51,909 nucleotides of DNA from an uncultured Oscillospiraceae bacterium (lineage in GTDB: Bacteria > Bacillota > Clostridia > Oscillospirales > Ruminococcaceae): positions 1 to 51,909 of the forward strand of contig CAKTCT010000018.1 in assembly GCA_934539585.1 (NCBI GenBank), given 5' to 3'. The notes under the pieces are model-generated. The model did no database searches and was not told the origin of the DNA. It saw nothing but the letters and a program-made list of their open reading frames with translations. Each line of letters starts with the position of its first letter. The first letter of the stretch is position 1. This document shows positions 1 to 8,393 of the stretch, piece after piece. A program made the position numbers and the translations under genes.

Positions 1-32
1 AGCATTTTCCATCACAAGTGATGAAAAATGCT
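1..32. repeat. hairpin at the window edge
   Basis: Fourteen bases at 1-14 pair with 19-32 (one mismatch) around the loop CAAG. No T-run follows on the plus strand, so it is not a canonical terminator in that direction. It may belong to an element cut off by the window edge, or terminate a gene lying to the left. Confidence 0.5.
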
Positions 33-42
33 TGATTAAAAA

Positions 43-220
43 GGCTCCCGCCCCCCGAGACCCCCTAAAGTCGCGCCGTAGGCTCCGGAGAGCCCCAATA
101 CTACCCCGCGGTGAACACGGCCGCCGCAATTGGTGGGGGGACAGTAGGCATCCAGCTGCCACTTTCGGACGTTCAGGTTCTCACGATGGGCTTTGGAGGC
201 AGGCGGCGGCCTAATGTTGG
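43..220 (+). repeat. dispersed repeat family A, copy 1
   Basis: This stretch matches the reverse complement of 27286-27460 almost base for base over long blocks. The first 33 bases are identical, and the blocks around GGACAGTAGGCATCCAGCTG and GGCTTTGGAGGCAGGCGG are shared. The possible reading frames in the two copies differ, so it is probably not coding. A diverged third copy is at 27703-27901, which also shares the GGTGCGATTGGC tail found here at 219-230. Together with the gdhA leader this accounts for the gene-free stretch 1-483; 231-419 is AT-rich with nothing else recognisable. Confidence 0.75.
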
Positions 221-419
221 TGCGATTGGCGCGATCGCCATGGGAAAGCGTGCCGGGCATTGGCTTCGGGGATTGCTTAAAAATTCAAACGATATTTACA
301 AATGAGTGAAACATTTTTTGAAACGTCTTGCAGAAAAAATCGAAATAACGGCGATAATGGAAAAAACGTCTGGGGTTTTTGTGAAATATGCAGGAATCTT
401 ATTTTTTGCTGCAAAACTA

Positions 420-449
420 TTGCACAATTCACCGCTTTAGTGCTATAAT
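420..449 (+). promoter_or_regulatory. gdhA promoter
   Basis: TTGCAC at 420-425 and a perfect TATAAT at 444-449 are separated by 18 bases, with a TGC extended -10. The ribosome site AGGAGG lies at 470-475, eight bases before the gdhA start. The predicted leader is short, about 28 bases. Confidence 0.75.
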
Positions 450-483
450 ATAGGTATTCTGAAAAAAGTAGGAGGAACCCCCT

Positions 484-1833
484 ATGGCACTGACAAACGA
501 ATATCTCCTTCATGTTCTGGAAACCGTGAAAAAGAGAAACAGCGGCGAGCCGGAATTCATCCAGGCGGTGCAGGAAGTTCTGGAATCCTTCCAGCCCGTT
601 GTGGAACAGAAACCCGAACTCATCGAGACCGGCGTCATCGACCGCATCGTGGAGCCGGAGCGCTTCATCCAGTTCCGGGTCTCCTGGGTGGACGACCAGG
701 GCAACGTCCAGGTCAACCGCGGCTTCCGGGTCCAGTTCAACTCCGCAATCGGCCCCTATAAAGGCGGCCTGCGGCTTCATCCCTCCGTCAACCAGTCCGT
801 GATCAAGTTCCTGGGCTTCGAGCAGTGCTTCAAGAACTCCCTGACCGGCCTGCCCATGGGCGGCGGCAAGGGTGGCTCGGACTTTGACCCCAAGGGCAAA
901 TCCGACGCGGAAGTCATGCGCTTCTGCCAGGCTTTCATGACCGAGCTGTGCAAGCACATCGGCGCGGATACCGACGTTCCCGCCGGCGACATCGGCGTGG
1001 GCGGCCGGGAAATCGGCTACCTGTTCGGCCAGTATAAGCGCATCCGTAACGAGTTCACCGGCGTTCTCACCGGCAAAGGACTCAGCTACGGCGGCTCTCT
1101 GGCCCGGACTGAGGCCACCGGCTACGGCCTGCTGTACTTCACCGAGGAAATGCTCAGCTGCATGAAGAACGACTCCGTCAAGGGTAAGACCGTGGTCATT
1201 TCCGGCTCCGGCAACGTGGCCATTTACGCCACCCAGAAGGCCCAGACCCTGGGCGCGAAAGTGGTCGCCCTGTCCGACTCCTCCGGATACGTCTACGATT
1301 CCAACGGCATCCAGCTGGATGTGGTCAAGCAGATCAAAGAGGTGGAGCGGGGCCGCATCTCCGAGTACGCCAAGCGGGTGGAAGGCGCTACCTTCACCCC
1401 CGGCTGCAAGGGCATCTGGACCATTCCCTGCGACATCGCGCTGCCCTGCGCCACCCAGAACGAGCTGGACGGCGAGTCTGCCAAGGCCCTGATCGCCAAC
1501 GGCGTCATGGCGGTGGCCGAGGGCGCCAACATGCCATCTACTCCTGAAGCCATCGAGGCGTTCCAGGCGGCGGGCGTGCTGTTCGCTCCTGCCAAGGCGG
1601 CCAACGCCGGCGGCGTCGCCACCTCCGGCCTGGAGATGTGCCAGAACTCCATGCGGTACTCCTGGACCTTCGAGGAAGTGGACGCCAAGCTGAAAAGCAT
1701 CATGATCAACATCTTCCACAACGCCTACGACGCGGCCAAGAAGTACGGCCACGAGGGCAACCTGGTTATGGGCGCCAACATCGCGGGCTTCGAGAAGATC
1801 GCCGACGCCATGATCGCCCAGGGCGTAATCTGA
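484..1833 (+). CDS. gdhA: NADP-type glutamate dehydrogenase
   Basis: This enzyme interconverts 2-oxoglutarate plus ammonium and glutamate in the cytoplasm, joining carbon and nitrogen metabolism. The 449-residue length is typical of the hexameric bacterial class. The substrate region is clear: PYKGGLRLHP at 91-100, the catalytic lysine in PMGGGKGG (K129), and DTDVPAGDIGVGGREIGY at about 163-179 with the catalytic aspartate D169. The dinucleotide fold has GSGNVA at 241-246. The start is fixed by AGGAGG eight bases upstream. It has its own promoter and is probably monocistronic, since the next gene has a separate promoter. Cofactor preference is inferred from overall similarity to the GdhA class, not from a decisive residue. 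Confidence 0.96.
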   Translation: MALTNEYLLHVLETVKKRNSGEPEFIQAVQEVLESFQPVVEQKPELIETGVIDRIVEPERFIQFRVSWVDDQGNVQVNRGFRVQFNSAIGPYKGGLRLHPSVNQSVIKFLGFEQCFKNSLTGLPMGGGKGGSDFDPKGKSDAEVMRFCQAFMTELCKHIGADTDVPAGDIGVGGREIGYLFGQYKRIRNEFTGVLTGKGLSYGGSLARTEATGYGLLYFTEEMLSCMKNDSVKGKTVVISGSGNVAIYATQKAQTLGAKVVALSDSSGYVYDSNGIQLDVVKQIKEVERGRISEYAKRVEGATFTPGCKGIWTIPCDIALPCATQNELDGESAKALIANGVMAVAEGANMPSTPEAIEAFQAAGVLFAPAKAANAGGVATSGLEMCQNSMRYSWTFEEVDAKLKSIMINIFHNAYDAAKKYGHEGNLVMGANIAGFEKIADAMIAQGVI

Positions 1834-1859
1834 GTCTCCGCTTTCCTGATTTTTCCAAA

Positions 1860-1889
1860 GGCCGTCTTGCCATTTCCGGCAGGGCGGCC
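1860..1889 (+). terminator. possible weak terminator hairpin after gdhA
   Basis: A 12-base stem (1860-1871 with 1878-1889, with two imperfect pairs) lies 27 bases after the gdhA stop. It is GC-rich, but only a broken T tract (TGCTTGT) follows, so termination efficiency is uncertain. Confidence 0.4.
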
Positions 1890-1909
1890 TGCTTGTATCC
1901 TGGAACCCA

Positions 1910-1938
1910 TTGTGTTTTTTGCGGATTGCTGGTATAAT
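1910..1938 (+). promoter_or_regulatory. promoter for the PHP-domain gene
   Basis: TTGTGT at 1910-1915 and TATAAT at 1933-1938 are 17 bases apart. The likely coding start is at 2111, leaving an untranslated leader of about 165 bases in which I see no known riboswitch. Confidence 0.65.
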
Positions 1939-2110
1939 AGAAAGCAGGCGCATCGTCTGCTTCCGGGCGCTGTGCATTTGTCTTTTGATCGTTTTTCGGG
2001 ACCATTGGGATTCGCAGATGTGGATAGATCGCAGACACACTGCTTTTCCGAGCGCGCTGGTTCGGGAGGGCGGATATTTTCAAAACTGCTACGATTTAGG
2101 AGGAAACATC

Positions 2111-2986
2111 ATGTATCTGGATAAGCAAGGCCGGCGTTGGTTCCGGGGAAATCTCCACGCACATTCTACGGTCAGCGACGGCGTAAAGACCCCGGAGGAG
2201 GTAGCGGACCTTTACCGCAATCAGGGCTACGACTTTCTGGCCATTACCGACCACTGGAAGCCCTCCAGGGCCGGGACGGACCAGGGGCTGCTGCTGCTCC
2301 CCGGGTGCGAATACGACGTGGGAAACACGGCGGCTGCGGGCATTTATCACATCGTGGCCATCGGGCCGGAGCAGCTGGTAGTTCCGAAACGGACCGACGA
2401 GCTCACCGCCCAGGAGGTCCTGGACGGCATCCGGCAGGCCGGGGGATACGCCATTCTGGCCCACCCGTCCTGGTCCCTGAACCAGCCCGGGGAAATCTGC
2501 AAGCTCAAGGGCGTGGATGCCTCGGAAATTTACAACACCCTTTCCGACGTGCCCTGGAACGGCCGCCGGGGAGATTCCAGCGTGATTCTGGATACGGCGG
2601 CGGCTCTGGGGACGGTGCTGCCCCTGGTGGCCTCGGACGACAGCCATTTTTACACCGGCGAGGCGTGCCGGAGCTTCATCTGGCTCCAGGCGGAGGAGCT
2701 GACGCAGGAGGCCGTTCTGGACAGCCTCCGGGCCGGGCGGTTTTATGCCTCCCAGGGTCCCCGGATGGAGACGGAGTGGGACGGCGAGGTCCTGCGGGTC
2801 CGCTGCTCCCCGGCCCAGATGGTGGTGTTCTACTCCGATCTGGTCTATTCCGGCCAGCGGGTGGCCAAGGGCTTCGGTATCACCCAGGCGGAGTACCGTC
2901 CCGGCGGGAATGAGACCTTCCTCCGGGCGGAGGTCATTGACGCCGACGGGAAGAAGGCCTGGTCCTCCCCGGTGGTGCTGCGGTAA
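2111..2986 (+). CDS. PHP-domain metal-dependent phosphoesterase (CehA/McbA-like)
   Basis: The 291-residue protein carries the metal ligands of the PHP fold: HAH at residues 16-18 with D23, ITDH at 45-48, an ILAHPSW block in the middle, and DDSH further on. Known relatives hydrolyse nucleotides or small phosphodiesters; the substrate here cannot be read from sequence. The start at 2111 follows AGGAGGAAAC and removes an upstream in-frame extension that looks like leader sequence. There is no signal peptide, so it should be cytoplasmic. Its stop overlaps the start of the next gene (TAATG), so the two are translationally coupled. Confidence 0.85.
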   Translation: MYLDKQGRRWFRGNLHAHSTVSDGVKTPEEVADLYRNQGYDFLAITDHWKPSRAGTDQGLLLLPGCEYDVGNTAAAGIYHIVAIGPEQLVVPKRTDELTAQEVLDGIRQAGGYAILAHPSWSLNQPGEICKLKGVDASEIYNTLSDVPWNGRRGDSSVILDTAAALGTVLPLVASDDSHFYTGEACRSFIWLQAEELTQEAVLDSLRAGRFYASQGPRMETEWDGEVLRVRCSPAQMVVFYSDLVYSGQRVAKGFGITQAEYRPGGNETFLRAEVIDADGKKAWSSPVVLR

Positions 2987-3738
2987 TGCGGGCGCTGGAT
3001 GGAATCCTGCTGGGAGTAGGAGTGCTCCTGGTGGGATATTACGCCGTATCCACGGCGCTGATGGGGCCGGTGAGCTTCAGCGCGCTGCTGCTGGCGGCGG
3101 GAGTTGTTTTCATTGCGCTGGCTCTGCTGGACCGGCGGTACGGGAACCTGGCGGGAGTCGTGCGGTTCCGGAAAATCGCGGTGCCGGTGGTCCTGGCGTT
3201 TCTGGCGGTTTTTGCCGTGCTGGAGGGGCTGGTGATCTCCGGAGCGGCCCGGAAGGACACCCGGAAGGCGGATTACATCGTCATCCTGGGGGCCGGACTC
3301 AAGGGCGACCAGCCCAGCCGGACCCTGGTGCGGCGTCTGGAGGCGGCCCTGGAGTGTGAGCAAGGGGAAACCTTCGTCGTCACCGGCGGCCAGGGCTGGA
3401 ACGAGACCATTCCCGAGGGAACGGCCATGGCCAAGTGGCTGGAGGACCACGGGGTTCCGGCGGAGCGGATCCTCATCGAGGACCGTTCCACCAATACCCA
3501 CGAGAATCTGGCCTTTGCCAGGGAGCTCATCGAGGCCGACGCCGGGAAGCCGGTGGGGGAGCTGCGGGTGAAGATCGTCACGTCGGACTTCCACTCCTTC
3601 CGGGCGAAGATGCTGGCCAAGCGTCAGGGATATTCCCAGGTCAGCAGCTACGGAGGGAAGACTCCGGCGGCGCTGGCGCCGTCCTTCTATATCCGGGAGG
3701 GACTGGCGCTGGCGAAATCCTGGATATTTGACCGATAA
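2986..3738 (+). CDS. YdcF/SanA-like (DUF218) membrane protein
   Basis: The 250-residue protein begins with three hydrophobic segments (about residues 5-25, 28-48 and 62-85). A DUF218 domain follows, starting at DYIVILGAGLKGDQPSRTL and continuing with VTGGQG, EGTAMAKWL and the ILIEDRSTNTHENL block. Family members such as E. coli SanA, ElyC and YdcF are linked to envelope integrity and lipid-carrier metabolism, but their reaction is not settled. The domain should be membrane-tethered. It is coupled to the PHP gene by stop/start overlap. Confidence 0.85.
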   Translation: MRALDGILLGVGVLLVGYYAVSTALMGPVSFSALLLAAGVVFIALALLDRRYGNLAGVVRFRKIAVPVVLAFLAVFAVLEGLVISGAARKDTRKADYIVILGAGLKGDQPSRTLVRRLEAALECEQGETFVVTGGQGWNETIPEGTAMAKWLEDHGVPAERILIEDRSTNTHENLAFARELIEADAGKPVGELRVKIVTSDFHSFRAKMLAKRQGYSQVSSYGGKTPAALAPSFYIREGLALAKSWIFDR

Positions 3739-3760
3739 TTTTTGAAATGGGGGCGCTTCT

Positions 3761-4162
3761 ATGGCCATTGAATACAAGGACATCAAAAACTTTTCTCCCA
3801 AGGTCTTACAGGACCTGTTTTTCAGCGTGGATTGGGAGTCCGGGCAGTACCCGGAGAAGCTGGCCGCCGCCATGCAGCACTCCGATGCGGTGTACTCCGC
3901 CTGGGACGGCGAGAAGCTGGTGGGGCTGATGAACGCCATTACCGACCACGCCATGACGGCCTATTTCCACTACCTGCTGGTCCGGCCGGAGTACCAGGGC
4001 CAGCACGTGGGCAGCGAGCTGGTGAAGCGGATGGTGGCCCATTACTGGGACATCCCCTGCAAGTTGCTGCTCTGCGACGGCCAGGGCAAGGAATTCTACA
4101 AGAAGTGCGGGTTTGACGACGGAAAGGACTTGCAGGCCGTGTACATCAGCGACCTGTATTGA
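3761..4162 (+). CDS. GNAT-family N-acetyltransferase
   Basis: A compact 133-residue GNAT domain. The acetyl-CoA loop appears as RPEYQGQHVGSELVKRMV, followed by the C-terminal FYKKCGFDDG strand-turn typical of the family. It transfers an acetyl group from acetyl-CoA to an amine that cannot be predicted. The start follows a weak GGGGGC site. It lies 22 bases behind the YdcF-like gene and just before the DnaD-like gene, so probably in the same transcript. Confidence 0.85.
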   Translation: MAIEYKDIKNFSPKVLQDLFFSVDWESGQYPEKLAAAMQHSDAVYSAWDGEKLVGLMNAITDHAMTAYFHYLLVRPEYQGQHVGSELVKRMVAHYWDIPCKLLLCDGQGKEFYKKCGFDDGKDLQAVYISDLY

Positions 4163-4178
4163 GCGGGAGGACGGAATC

Positions 4179-5126
4179 TTGGACATTCGCCTGAATATGG
4201 GGAGGTATTCCTCCTTTCTTGCGGTCCCGACCGAGGTGGTGGACAAGCACCTGGCCACGGCCAGCGGACTGTACGTCAAGGTGCTCCTGGCGGTCCTCCG
4301 GGGCAACCAGGCGGATACCGCCAAAATCGCCGCGGCCCTTTCCGTACCGGAAAGCGACGTGGTGGAGGCGGTGGGCTACTGGGTCCGGAGCGGAATCTTC
4401 ACCGAGGAATCCGCCCCGCCGGCCAAGGAGGAGCGGCCCCGGAAGCGGCCGGAGGTGGTGGTCACGGCCCAGAGCCTGACCCCCGGGGAAATCCAGGAGC
4501 GGGTGGAGAAGAACCAGGACGTCCGGTTCCTGTTCAGCATGGCGGAGTCCATCTTCGGCAGCCTGCTGACCTCCACCCAGCAGCGGGGCCTCATCTACAT
4601 CCATGAGACCCTGGGGCTGCCGGTGGACGTCATCGTCATGGCGCTGCAATACTGCGTTTCCATCGGCAAGGGGAACTTCGGCTACATCCAGAAGCTCTGC
4701 GGCGGCTGGGCGGACCAGGAGATCAACACTCACGCCCGGGCGGAGGAATACATCCGGCAGCAGAACCTGCGCCACAGCCGGGAAGGGGAGGTCTGCCAGC
4801 GGTTCGGCATCAAGGACCGGGCCCTCAGCGCCCAGCAGGCCCGGTATGTCCAGAGCTGGTACGACGAGCTGGGATACGGCATCGAGATGATCGGGGAAGC
4901 CTACGAGCGGACCCTCAACGCCATCAACCAGCTGAGCTTTCCCTACATCAACACCATCCTCCGGTCCTGGAGCGAAAAGGGCATCCGGACGCCCCAGGAG
5001 ATCGCCCTGAAAGACGCCAGGCCCCAGGCCAAGGCGCCCTCCGGAGGGGGACAGCGGCGGACGGCGTCCTACGATCTGGACGAATTCGACCGCCGGGGCT
5101 TTGACATTCCCAAAATCGACGGCTGA
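4179..5126 (+). CDS. DnaD-domain replication initiation protein
   Basis: About 315 residues. The N-terminal part resembles the winged-helix oligomerisation region of DnaD/DnaB. The central-to-C-terminal DnaD_DnaB domain shows the GLPVDVIVMALQYC...GKGNFGYIQKLCGGWAD pattern at about residues 147-183. A second DnaD-like helical repeat follows. In Firmicutes these proteins remodel DnaA-bound origins or restart forks and recruit helicase loader. I chose the TTG at 4179 because GGGAGG sits eight bases before it; ATG 4197 is the alternative. The next gene encodes a DnaI/DnaC-like loader, the expected partner. Confidence 0.85.
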   Translation: MDIRLNMGRYSSFLAVPTEVVDKHLATASGLYVKVLLAVLRGNQADTAKIAAALSVPESDVVEAVGYWVRSGIFTEESAPPAKEERPRKRPEVVVTAQSLTPGEIQERVEKNQDVRFLFSMAESIFGSLLTSTQQRGLIYIHETLGLPVDVIVMALQYCVSIGKGNFGYIQKLCGGWADQEINTHARAEEYIRQQNLRHSREGEVCQRFGIKDRALSAQQARYVQSWYDELGYGIEMIGEAYERTLNAINQLSFPYINTILRSWSEKGIRTPQEIALKDARPQAKAPSGGGQRRTASYDLDEFDRRGFDIPKIDG

Positions 5127-5141
5127 CCCAGGGAGGATACG

Positions 5142-6125
5142 ATGAACAGTACGATCATGGAAAACTGCCAGCGGGAGCTGGAACGGCGGCGGACGGCGGC
5201 GGTGGTCCGCCAGGCGGAGCGGACCGAGCGCATCGCCCGGGAGATTCCCCAGGTCCTGGCGATCCAGAAGGAACTGGGGCTGACCTCGGTGCGGCTGAGC
5301 AAGATGATCTTAGAAAAGCGCACCGACCTGGCCCAGGGCCTGGAACAGCTGAAAGGGGCCAATCTGGCCCTCCAGGCCCAGGAAAAGGAGCTTCTGGCCA
5401 GCAAGGGATATCCGGCGGACTATCTGGAGCTGCATTACACCTGTCCGGCCTGCAAGGACACGGGGTACGTCAACGGCAAGCCTTGCGCCTGCCTCACCGA
5501 GCTGATCCGGCGGGAGCGGCTCCGGGAGCTGAACCGGGTGTCCAACCTGGAGCTGTGCGATTTCGGTTCCTTCCAGCTGGGGTACTACTCCACGGAGCGG
5601 GACCCGGCCACCGGCGTGGTGCCCCGGAAGATCATGGAGGAGATTTACCAGTTCTGCCGCAGCTACGCGGAGAATTTCCGGCCGGACAGCCGGGGAATCT
5701 TTATGATCGGCGACACGGGGCTGGGGAAGACCCACCTTTCCCTGGCCATTGCCCAGGGGGTTATCGCCAAGGGGTTCACCGTGGCCTACGGCTCCGCCCA
5801 GGACTTTCTCCGTACGGTGGAGGAGGAGCACTTCGGCCGGGCTCCGGACCAGGATACCCTGGAAGGACTGCTGGACGTGGACCTGCTGATCCTGGACGAT
5901 CTGGGAGCGGAGTTCCCGTCGCCCTTTAACCTGGCCACGGTGTACAACCTCATCAACACCCGGTGCAACCGCCGGAAGCCCACCATCATCAGCACCAACC
6001 TCACCGCCCAGGAGCTGGAACAGAAGTACTCCCACCGGGTGGTGTCCCGGCTGTTTTCGCTGCTGGACTGCCTGCGGTTCGTGGGGAAGGACATCCGGCA
6101 GATTCGCTCCCGACAGGGACGGTGA
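5142..6125 (+). CDS. DnaI/DnaC-like helicase loader ATPase
   Basis: The 327-residue protein has an N-terminal coiled-coil-like helical region and a four-cysteine zinc motif CPACKDTGYVNGKPCAC at about 101-117. An AAA+ domain follows, with Walker A GDTGLGKTH at about 189-197 and Walker B LLILDDLGAE at about 248-257. The sensor region TIISTNLTAQEL and an arginine-finger-like SRLF follow. This layout matches B. subtilis DnaI, which loads the replicative helicase DnaC onto DNA. The start is supported by AGGGAGG. It sits 15 bases after the DnaD-like gene, so the two form a primosome pair. Confidence 0.88.
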   Translation: MNSTIMENCQRELERRRTAAVVRQAERTERIAREIPQVLAIQKELGLTSVRLSKMILEKRTDLAQGLEQLKGANLALQAQEKELLASKGYPADYLELHYTCPACKDTGYVNGKPCACLTELIRRERLRELNRVSNLELCDFGSFQLGYYSTERDPATGVVPRKIMEEIYQFCRSYAENFRPDSRGIFMIGDTGLGKTHLSLAIAQGVIAKGFTVAYGSAQDFLRTVEEEHFGRAPDQDTLEGLLDVDLLILDDLGAEFPSPFNLATVYNLINTRCNRRKPTIISTNLTAQELEQKYSHRVVSRLFSLLDCLRFVGKDIRQIRSRQGR

Positions 6126-6274
6126 CAAAAAATATCGCCCTCACTATTGCGAGGACGATACTATCAAAATGGATAAAATCAGCAGGAAGAAGCGGCGGAA
6201 TTTATGGATTTCTCCGTTTCTTTTTGTTGACAAAGACTATTATAGACGAGTTCTTGGGAAAAATCAAGAGTTTT

Positions 6275-6281
6275 TGTCGAA
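6275..6281 (+). promoter_or_regulatory. Spo0A-box-like heptamer
   Basis: TGTCGAA with a preceding T tract matches the 0A box. It lies in the 223-bp space between two converging gene ends, where a regulator site has no obvious promoter to act on. Chance occurrence in this AT-rich gap is likely. A 22-base imperfect hairpin is also present at about 6137-6162. Confidence 0.25.
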
Positions 6282-6348
6282 ATCGTGAAGAATTCGTGAC
6301 AATGGACAAATCTCGTTCATACATTTGAGCGGGATGAACAAGGAAGGC

Positions 6349-7395
6349 TCACTGGAACAGGGCGAAGGTGTATCCGGCCGCCCGGGCGTTATCGATGAAG
6401 TCGCCCAGAATGGCGGCGTTGTCCGGGGAGACGGCGTGGAGCAGGTAGATGGCGCCGGGGTGGAGGGCCTTGGTGATCTTGGGGAGGGCTTTGTCAGGGC
6501 CCATCTGGTTGTTGGGGTCCCAGTCCTTGTAGGCGTAGCTCCAGAAAAGGGTCTTGTAGCCCAGCTGCTGGGTCTGGGCCAGGGTCTGCTCGGAGAACTC
6601 CCCGGCGGGGGCCCGGAAAAGGGTCATGGTATAATTGTGGTTGTCCAGCATATACTGATGGACGTTGAGGATTTCCTGCTCCCGGCGCTCCATGGGGATT
6701 TCAGGGAAACAGGGATGCTTGTCGCTGTGGTTGCCCACGGCGTGGCCCTCGTCGATCATCCGCTGGATCAGCTCCGGCTGGCCTTTGATGTAGCTCAGGG
6801 TGCAGAAAAACACCGCCGGAACGCCTTTTTCCTTCAGGGTGTCCAGGATGGGAGTGGTGTAGCCGTTTTCGTAGCCGTTGTCAAAGGTCAGGTAGATGGT
6901 GGGGGTGTCCTCGGCGATGAAGTAGGCGTCGTATTTGCCGTATTTTTCCTGGAACTGCAAAGAGCCCAGGGGGCGGTTCTTCTCGTCCAGCTGGACGCCC
7001 TGACCCCAGCCCTGCTTGGTGTTGTCCAGGCTTTCCAGGTCGTAGGCCGGGACGGAGACGGCGGTCTCGGAAGCAGGCTCCGAGAGCGCGCCGGAGGCCG
7101 GCGCACTTTCGGAAACGGGATGGCTGGATTCGGGGATGGAGCTGGGGTCCTCCCGGGAGACGTCCGAAGAAAGGTCGGATTCGTCCCGGCGGGTGCCGGA
7201 GCTCATATCGGAGCTGGCGTCCGACATACCGGAGCTCAGGTCGGATTCGACGTCGGACATGCCGGAGCTTAAATTGCTCCCCAGGTCGGAAACGCCGCTT
7301 CCAATATCCGATACGCCGTCGTTGACCGCTTTACAGCCGGTGAAAAGCATGGCTGCGGCGAGTCCGGCGCACAAGAGCTTGATTCTGGTCCTCAT
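6349..7395 (-). CDS. PdaA-like polysaccharide deacetylase lipoprotein
   Basis: About 348 residues. An N-terminal lipoprotein signal ends at FTGC (C21). Next comes a roughly 90-residue linker rich in Ser/Asp/Glu, with repeated SSGMSD-type units at about 27-70. A NodB-fold domain follows with TFDNGYENG (catalytic Asp, about D172), GNHSDKH (metal histidines, about 223 and 227) and FRAPAGEFSE. The TFDNGYE form is characteristic of PdaA-type enzymes, which N-deacetylate muramic acid during delta-lactam formation in spore cortex. Surface anchoring is inferred. The ATG at 7395 is preferred because AAAGGAG lies eight bases upstream; the GTG at 7404 overlaps that site. Confidence 0.86.
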   Translation of the reverse strand: MRTRIKLLCAGLAAAMLFTGCKAVNDGVSDIGSGVSDLGSNLSSGMSDVESDLSSGMSDASSDMSSGTRRDESDLSSDVSREDPSSIPESSHPVSESAPASGALSEPASETAVSVPAYDLESLDNTKQGWGQGVQLDEKNRPLGSLQFQEKYGKYDAYFIAEDTPTIYLTFDNGYENGYTTPILDTLKEKGVPAVFFCTLSYIKGQPELIQRMIDEGHAVGNHSDKHPCFPEIPMERREQEILNVHQYMLDNHNYTMTLFRAPAGEFSEQTLAQTQQLGYKTLFWSYAYKDWDPNNQMGPDKALPKITKALHPGAIYLLHAVSPDNAAILGDFIDNARAAGYTFALFQ

Positions 7396-7502
7396 GATTG
7401 ACACTCCTTTGTCCTTGACAGGATTGGCCGGCGGGATGCCGGCGTATGTAGTATGTCCGTTTGGGGGCGTAAAATCAGGGGAATCCGCCGGAAAAATCCG
7501 GC

Positions 7503-7534
7503 AAAAAAATTACTCTCCGGAAAATCCGGAGAGT
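7503..7534 (-). terminator. terminator of the XRE gene
   Basis: On the minus strand, a nine-pair stem (ACTCTCCGG with CCGGAGAGT) is followed by AATTTTTTT. It lies just after the end of the regulator gene at 7551 and separates it from the deacetylase gene downstream. A second small GCCGGA/TCCGGC hairpin follows at once. Confidence 0.8.
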
Positions 7535-7550
7535 GGAATACAGATCGGAA

Positions 7551-8246
7551 TCATTCGTCCTGGTGCATGGCGTGCTCACTGTTGCGGATGAGGTTCAGCA
7601 GAGAGGAGGCATGCTGGGGATATTCCTGAGCCAGGCTTTCCGAAGTGACGACCAACTGCTCCCGTTTTTCCGCGGGGATGGATTTTTTGCCGTCCAGGCC
7701 CTCGGCCAGGGTCATGGCGGCGGCCTCCTCCTCCACCATGGCGGCGATGGCCTTGGAGGTGGACAGGTGCTTGGGGACGTGGAAGAAGCTCTGTTCGTTT
7801 TTGTGGTTCACCGAGTAGACCACCCGGAACATCCGGTAGACCGCCAGCATGAGGAAGTTGGACACCGCCGCGGTAAGCTCCCGGCAGTCCAGGCGCTGGA
7901 GAAGGTCAAAGAGGATGTTCAGGGAATTGGAGATGAGCTTTTTATTTAAGGTGGGGAGGATGCTGCCCCGCATCCGGTTGCCCTTTCCGGCGGCTTCCGG
8001 CTCCGGGAGGTCCTCCACCGAAAGGGTTGCGCCGGTGCGCTCCGGGGAGCGGCCCAGGAGAAAGTCGCAGGATACGTGGTAGAAATCCGCGGCACGGACC
8101 ACGAAATCCAGACCGCACTCCCGGATGCCCTTTTCGTAATGGGACAGGAGGGCCTGGGAGATATTCAGTTGTCCGGCGGCTTCTTTCTGGCTGATGCCGC
8201 GCTCCTTTCGCAGGAGCGTGAGAATTCTCGGAAAGTCAGCGTTCAT
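7551..8246 (-). CDS. XRE-family transcriptional regulator
   Basis: 231 residues. The N-terminal helix-turn-helix at about 6-60 reads LRKERGISQKEAAGQLNISQALLSHYEKG, a classical Cro/C1-type motif. The rest is helical and rich in charged residues, without a recognisable ligand domain; it may mediate dimerisation. The start follows GGGGGA. A consensus sigma-A promoter is present at 8338-8366. It is divergent from the histidine phosphatase/proBA operon, so it may control that operon or itself. That is inference from position only. Confidence 0.88.
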   Translation of the reverse strand: MNADFPRILTLLRKERGISQKEAAGQLNISQALLSHYEKGIRECGLDFVVRAADFYHVSCDFLLGRSPERTGATLSVEDLPEPEAAGKGNRMRGSILPTLNKKLISNSLNILFDLLQRLDCRELTAAVSNFLMLAVYRMFRVVYSVNHKNEQSFFHVPKHLSTSKAIAAMVEEEAAAMTLAEGLDGKKSIPAEKREQLVVTSESLAQEYPQHASSLLNLIRNSEHAMHQDE

Positions 8247-8337
8247 GGTCGGCGTCCCCCAATGTTTATGAAGAAATCAGCGGCGCACTTTAAAAAAGCG
8301 CAGAATCCGCCGTAAAAAGCAAGTCAACGCATAGTAA

Positions 8338-8366
8338 ATTATATAACAAACCCTACTTCTTGTAAA
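8338..8366 (-). promoter_or_regulatory. promoter of the XRE gene
   Basis: On the minus strand TTTACA (8366-8361) and TATAAT (8343-8338) are separated by exactly 17 bases. The leader to the start codon is about 90 bases. Confidence 0.8.
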
Positions 8367-8393
8367 GGGATTTTGCAGATTTTTTAAAATTTT

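Noticed and set aside
36..260. 74-residue frame in repeat A copy 1 as a small gene
   Set aside because: The matching region in copy 2 does not keep the same reading frame and there is no ribosome site.
277..2040. 587-residue open frame on the minus strand opposite gdhA
   Set aside because: It is the antisense shadow of a clear glutamate dehydrogenase, caused by high third-position GC. It has no ribosome site and no family features.
6227..6244. TTGACA with TATTAT as a promoter
   Set aside because: The spacing is about six bases, far too short, and no suitable gene lies downstream on that strand.
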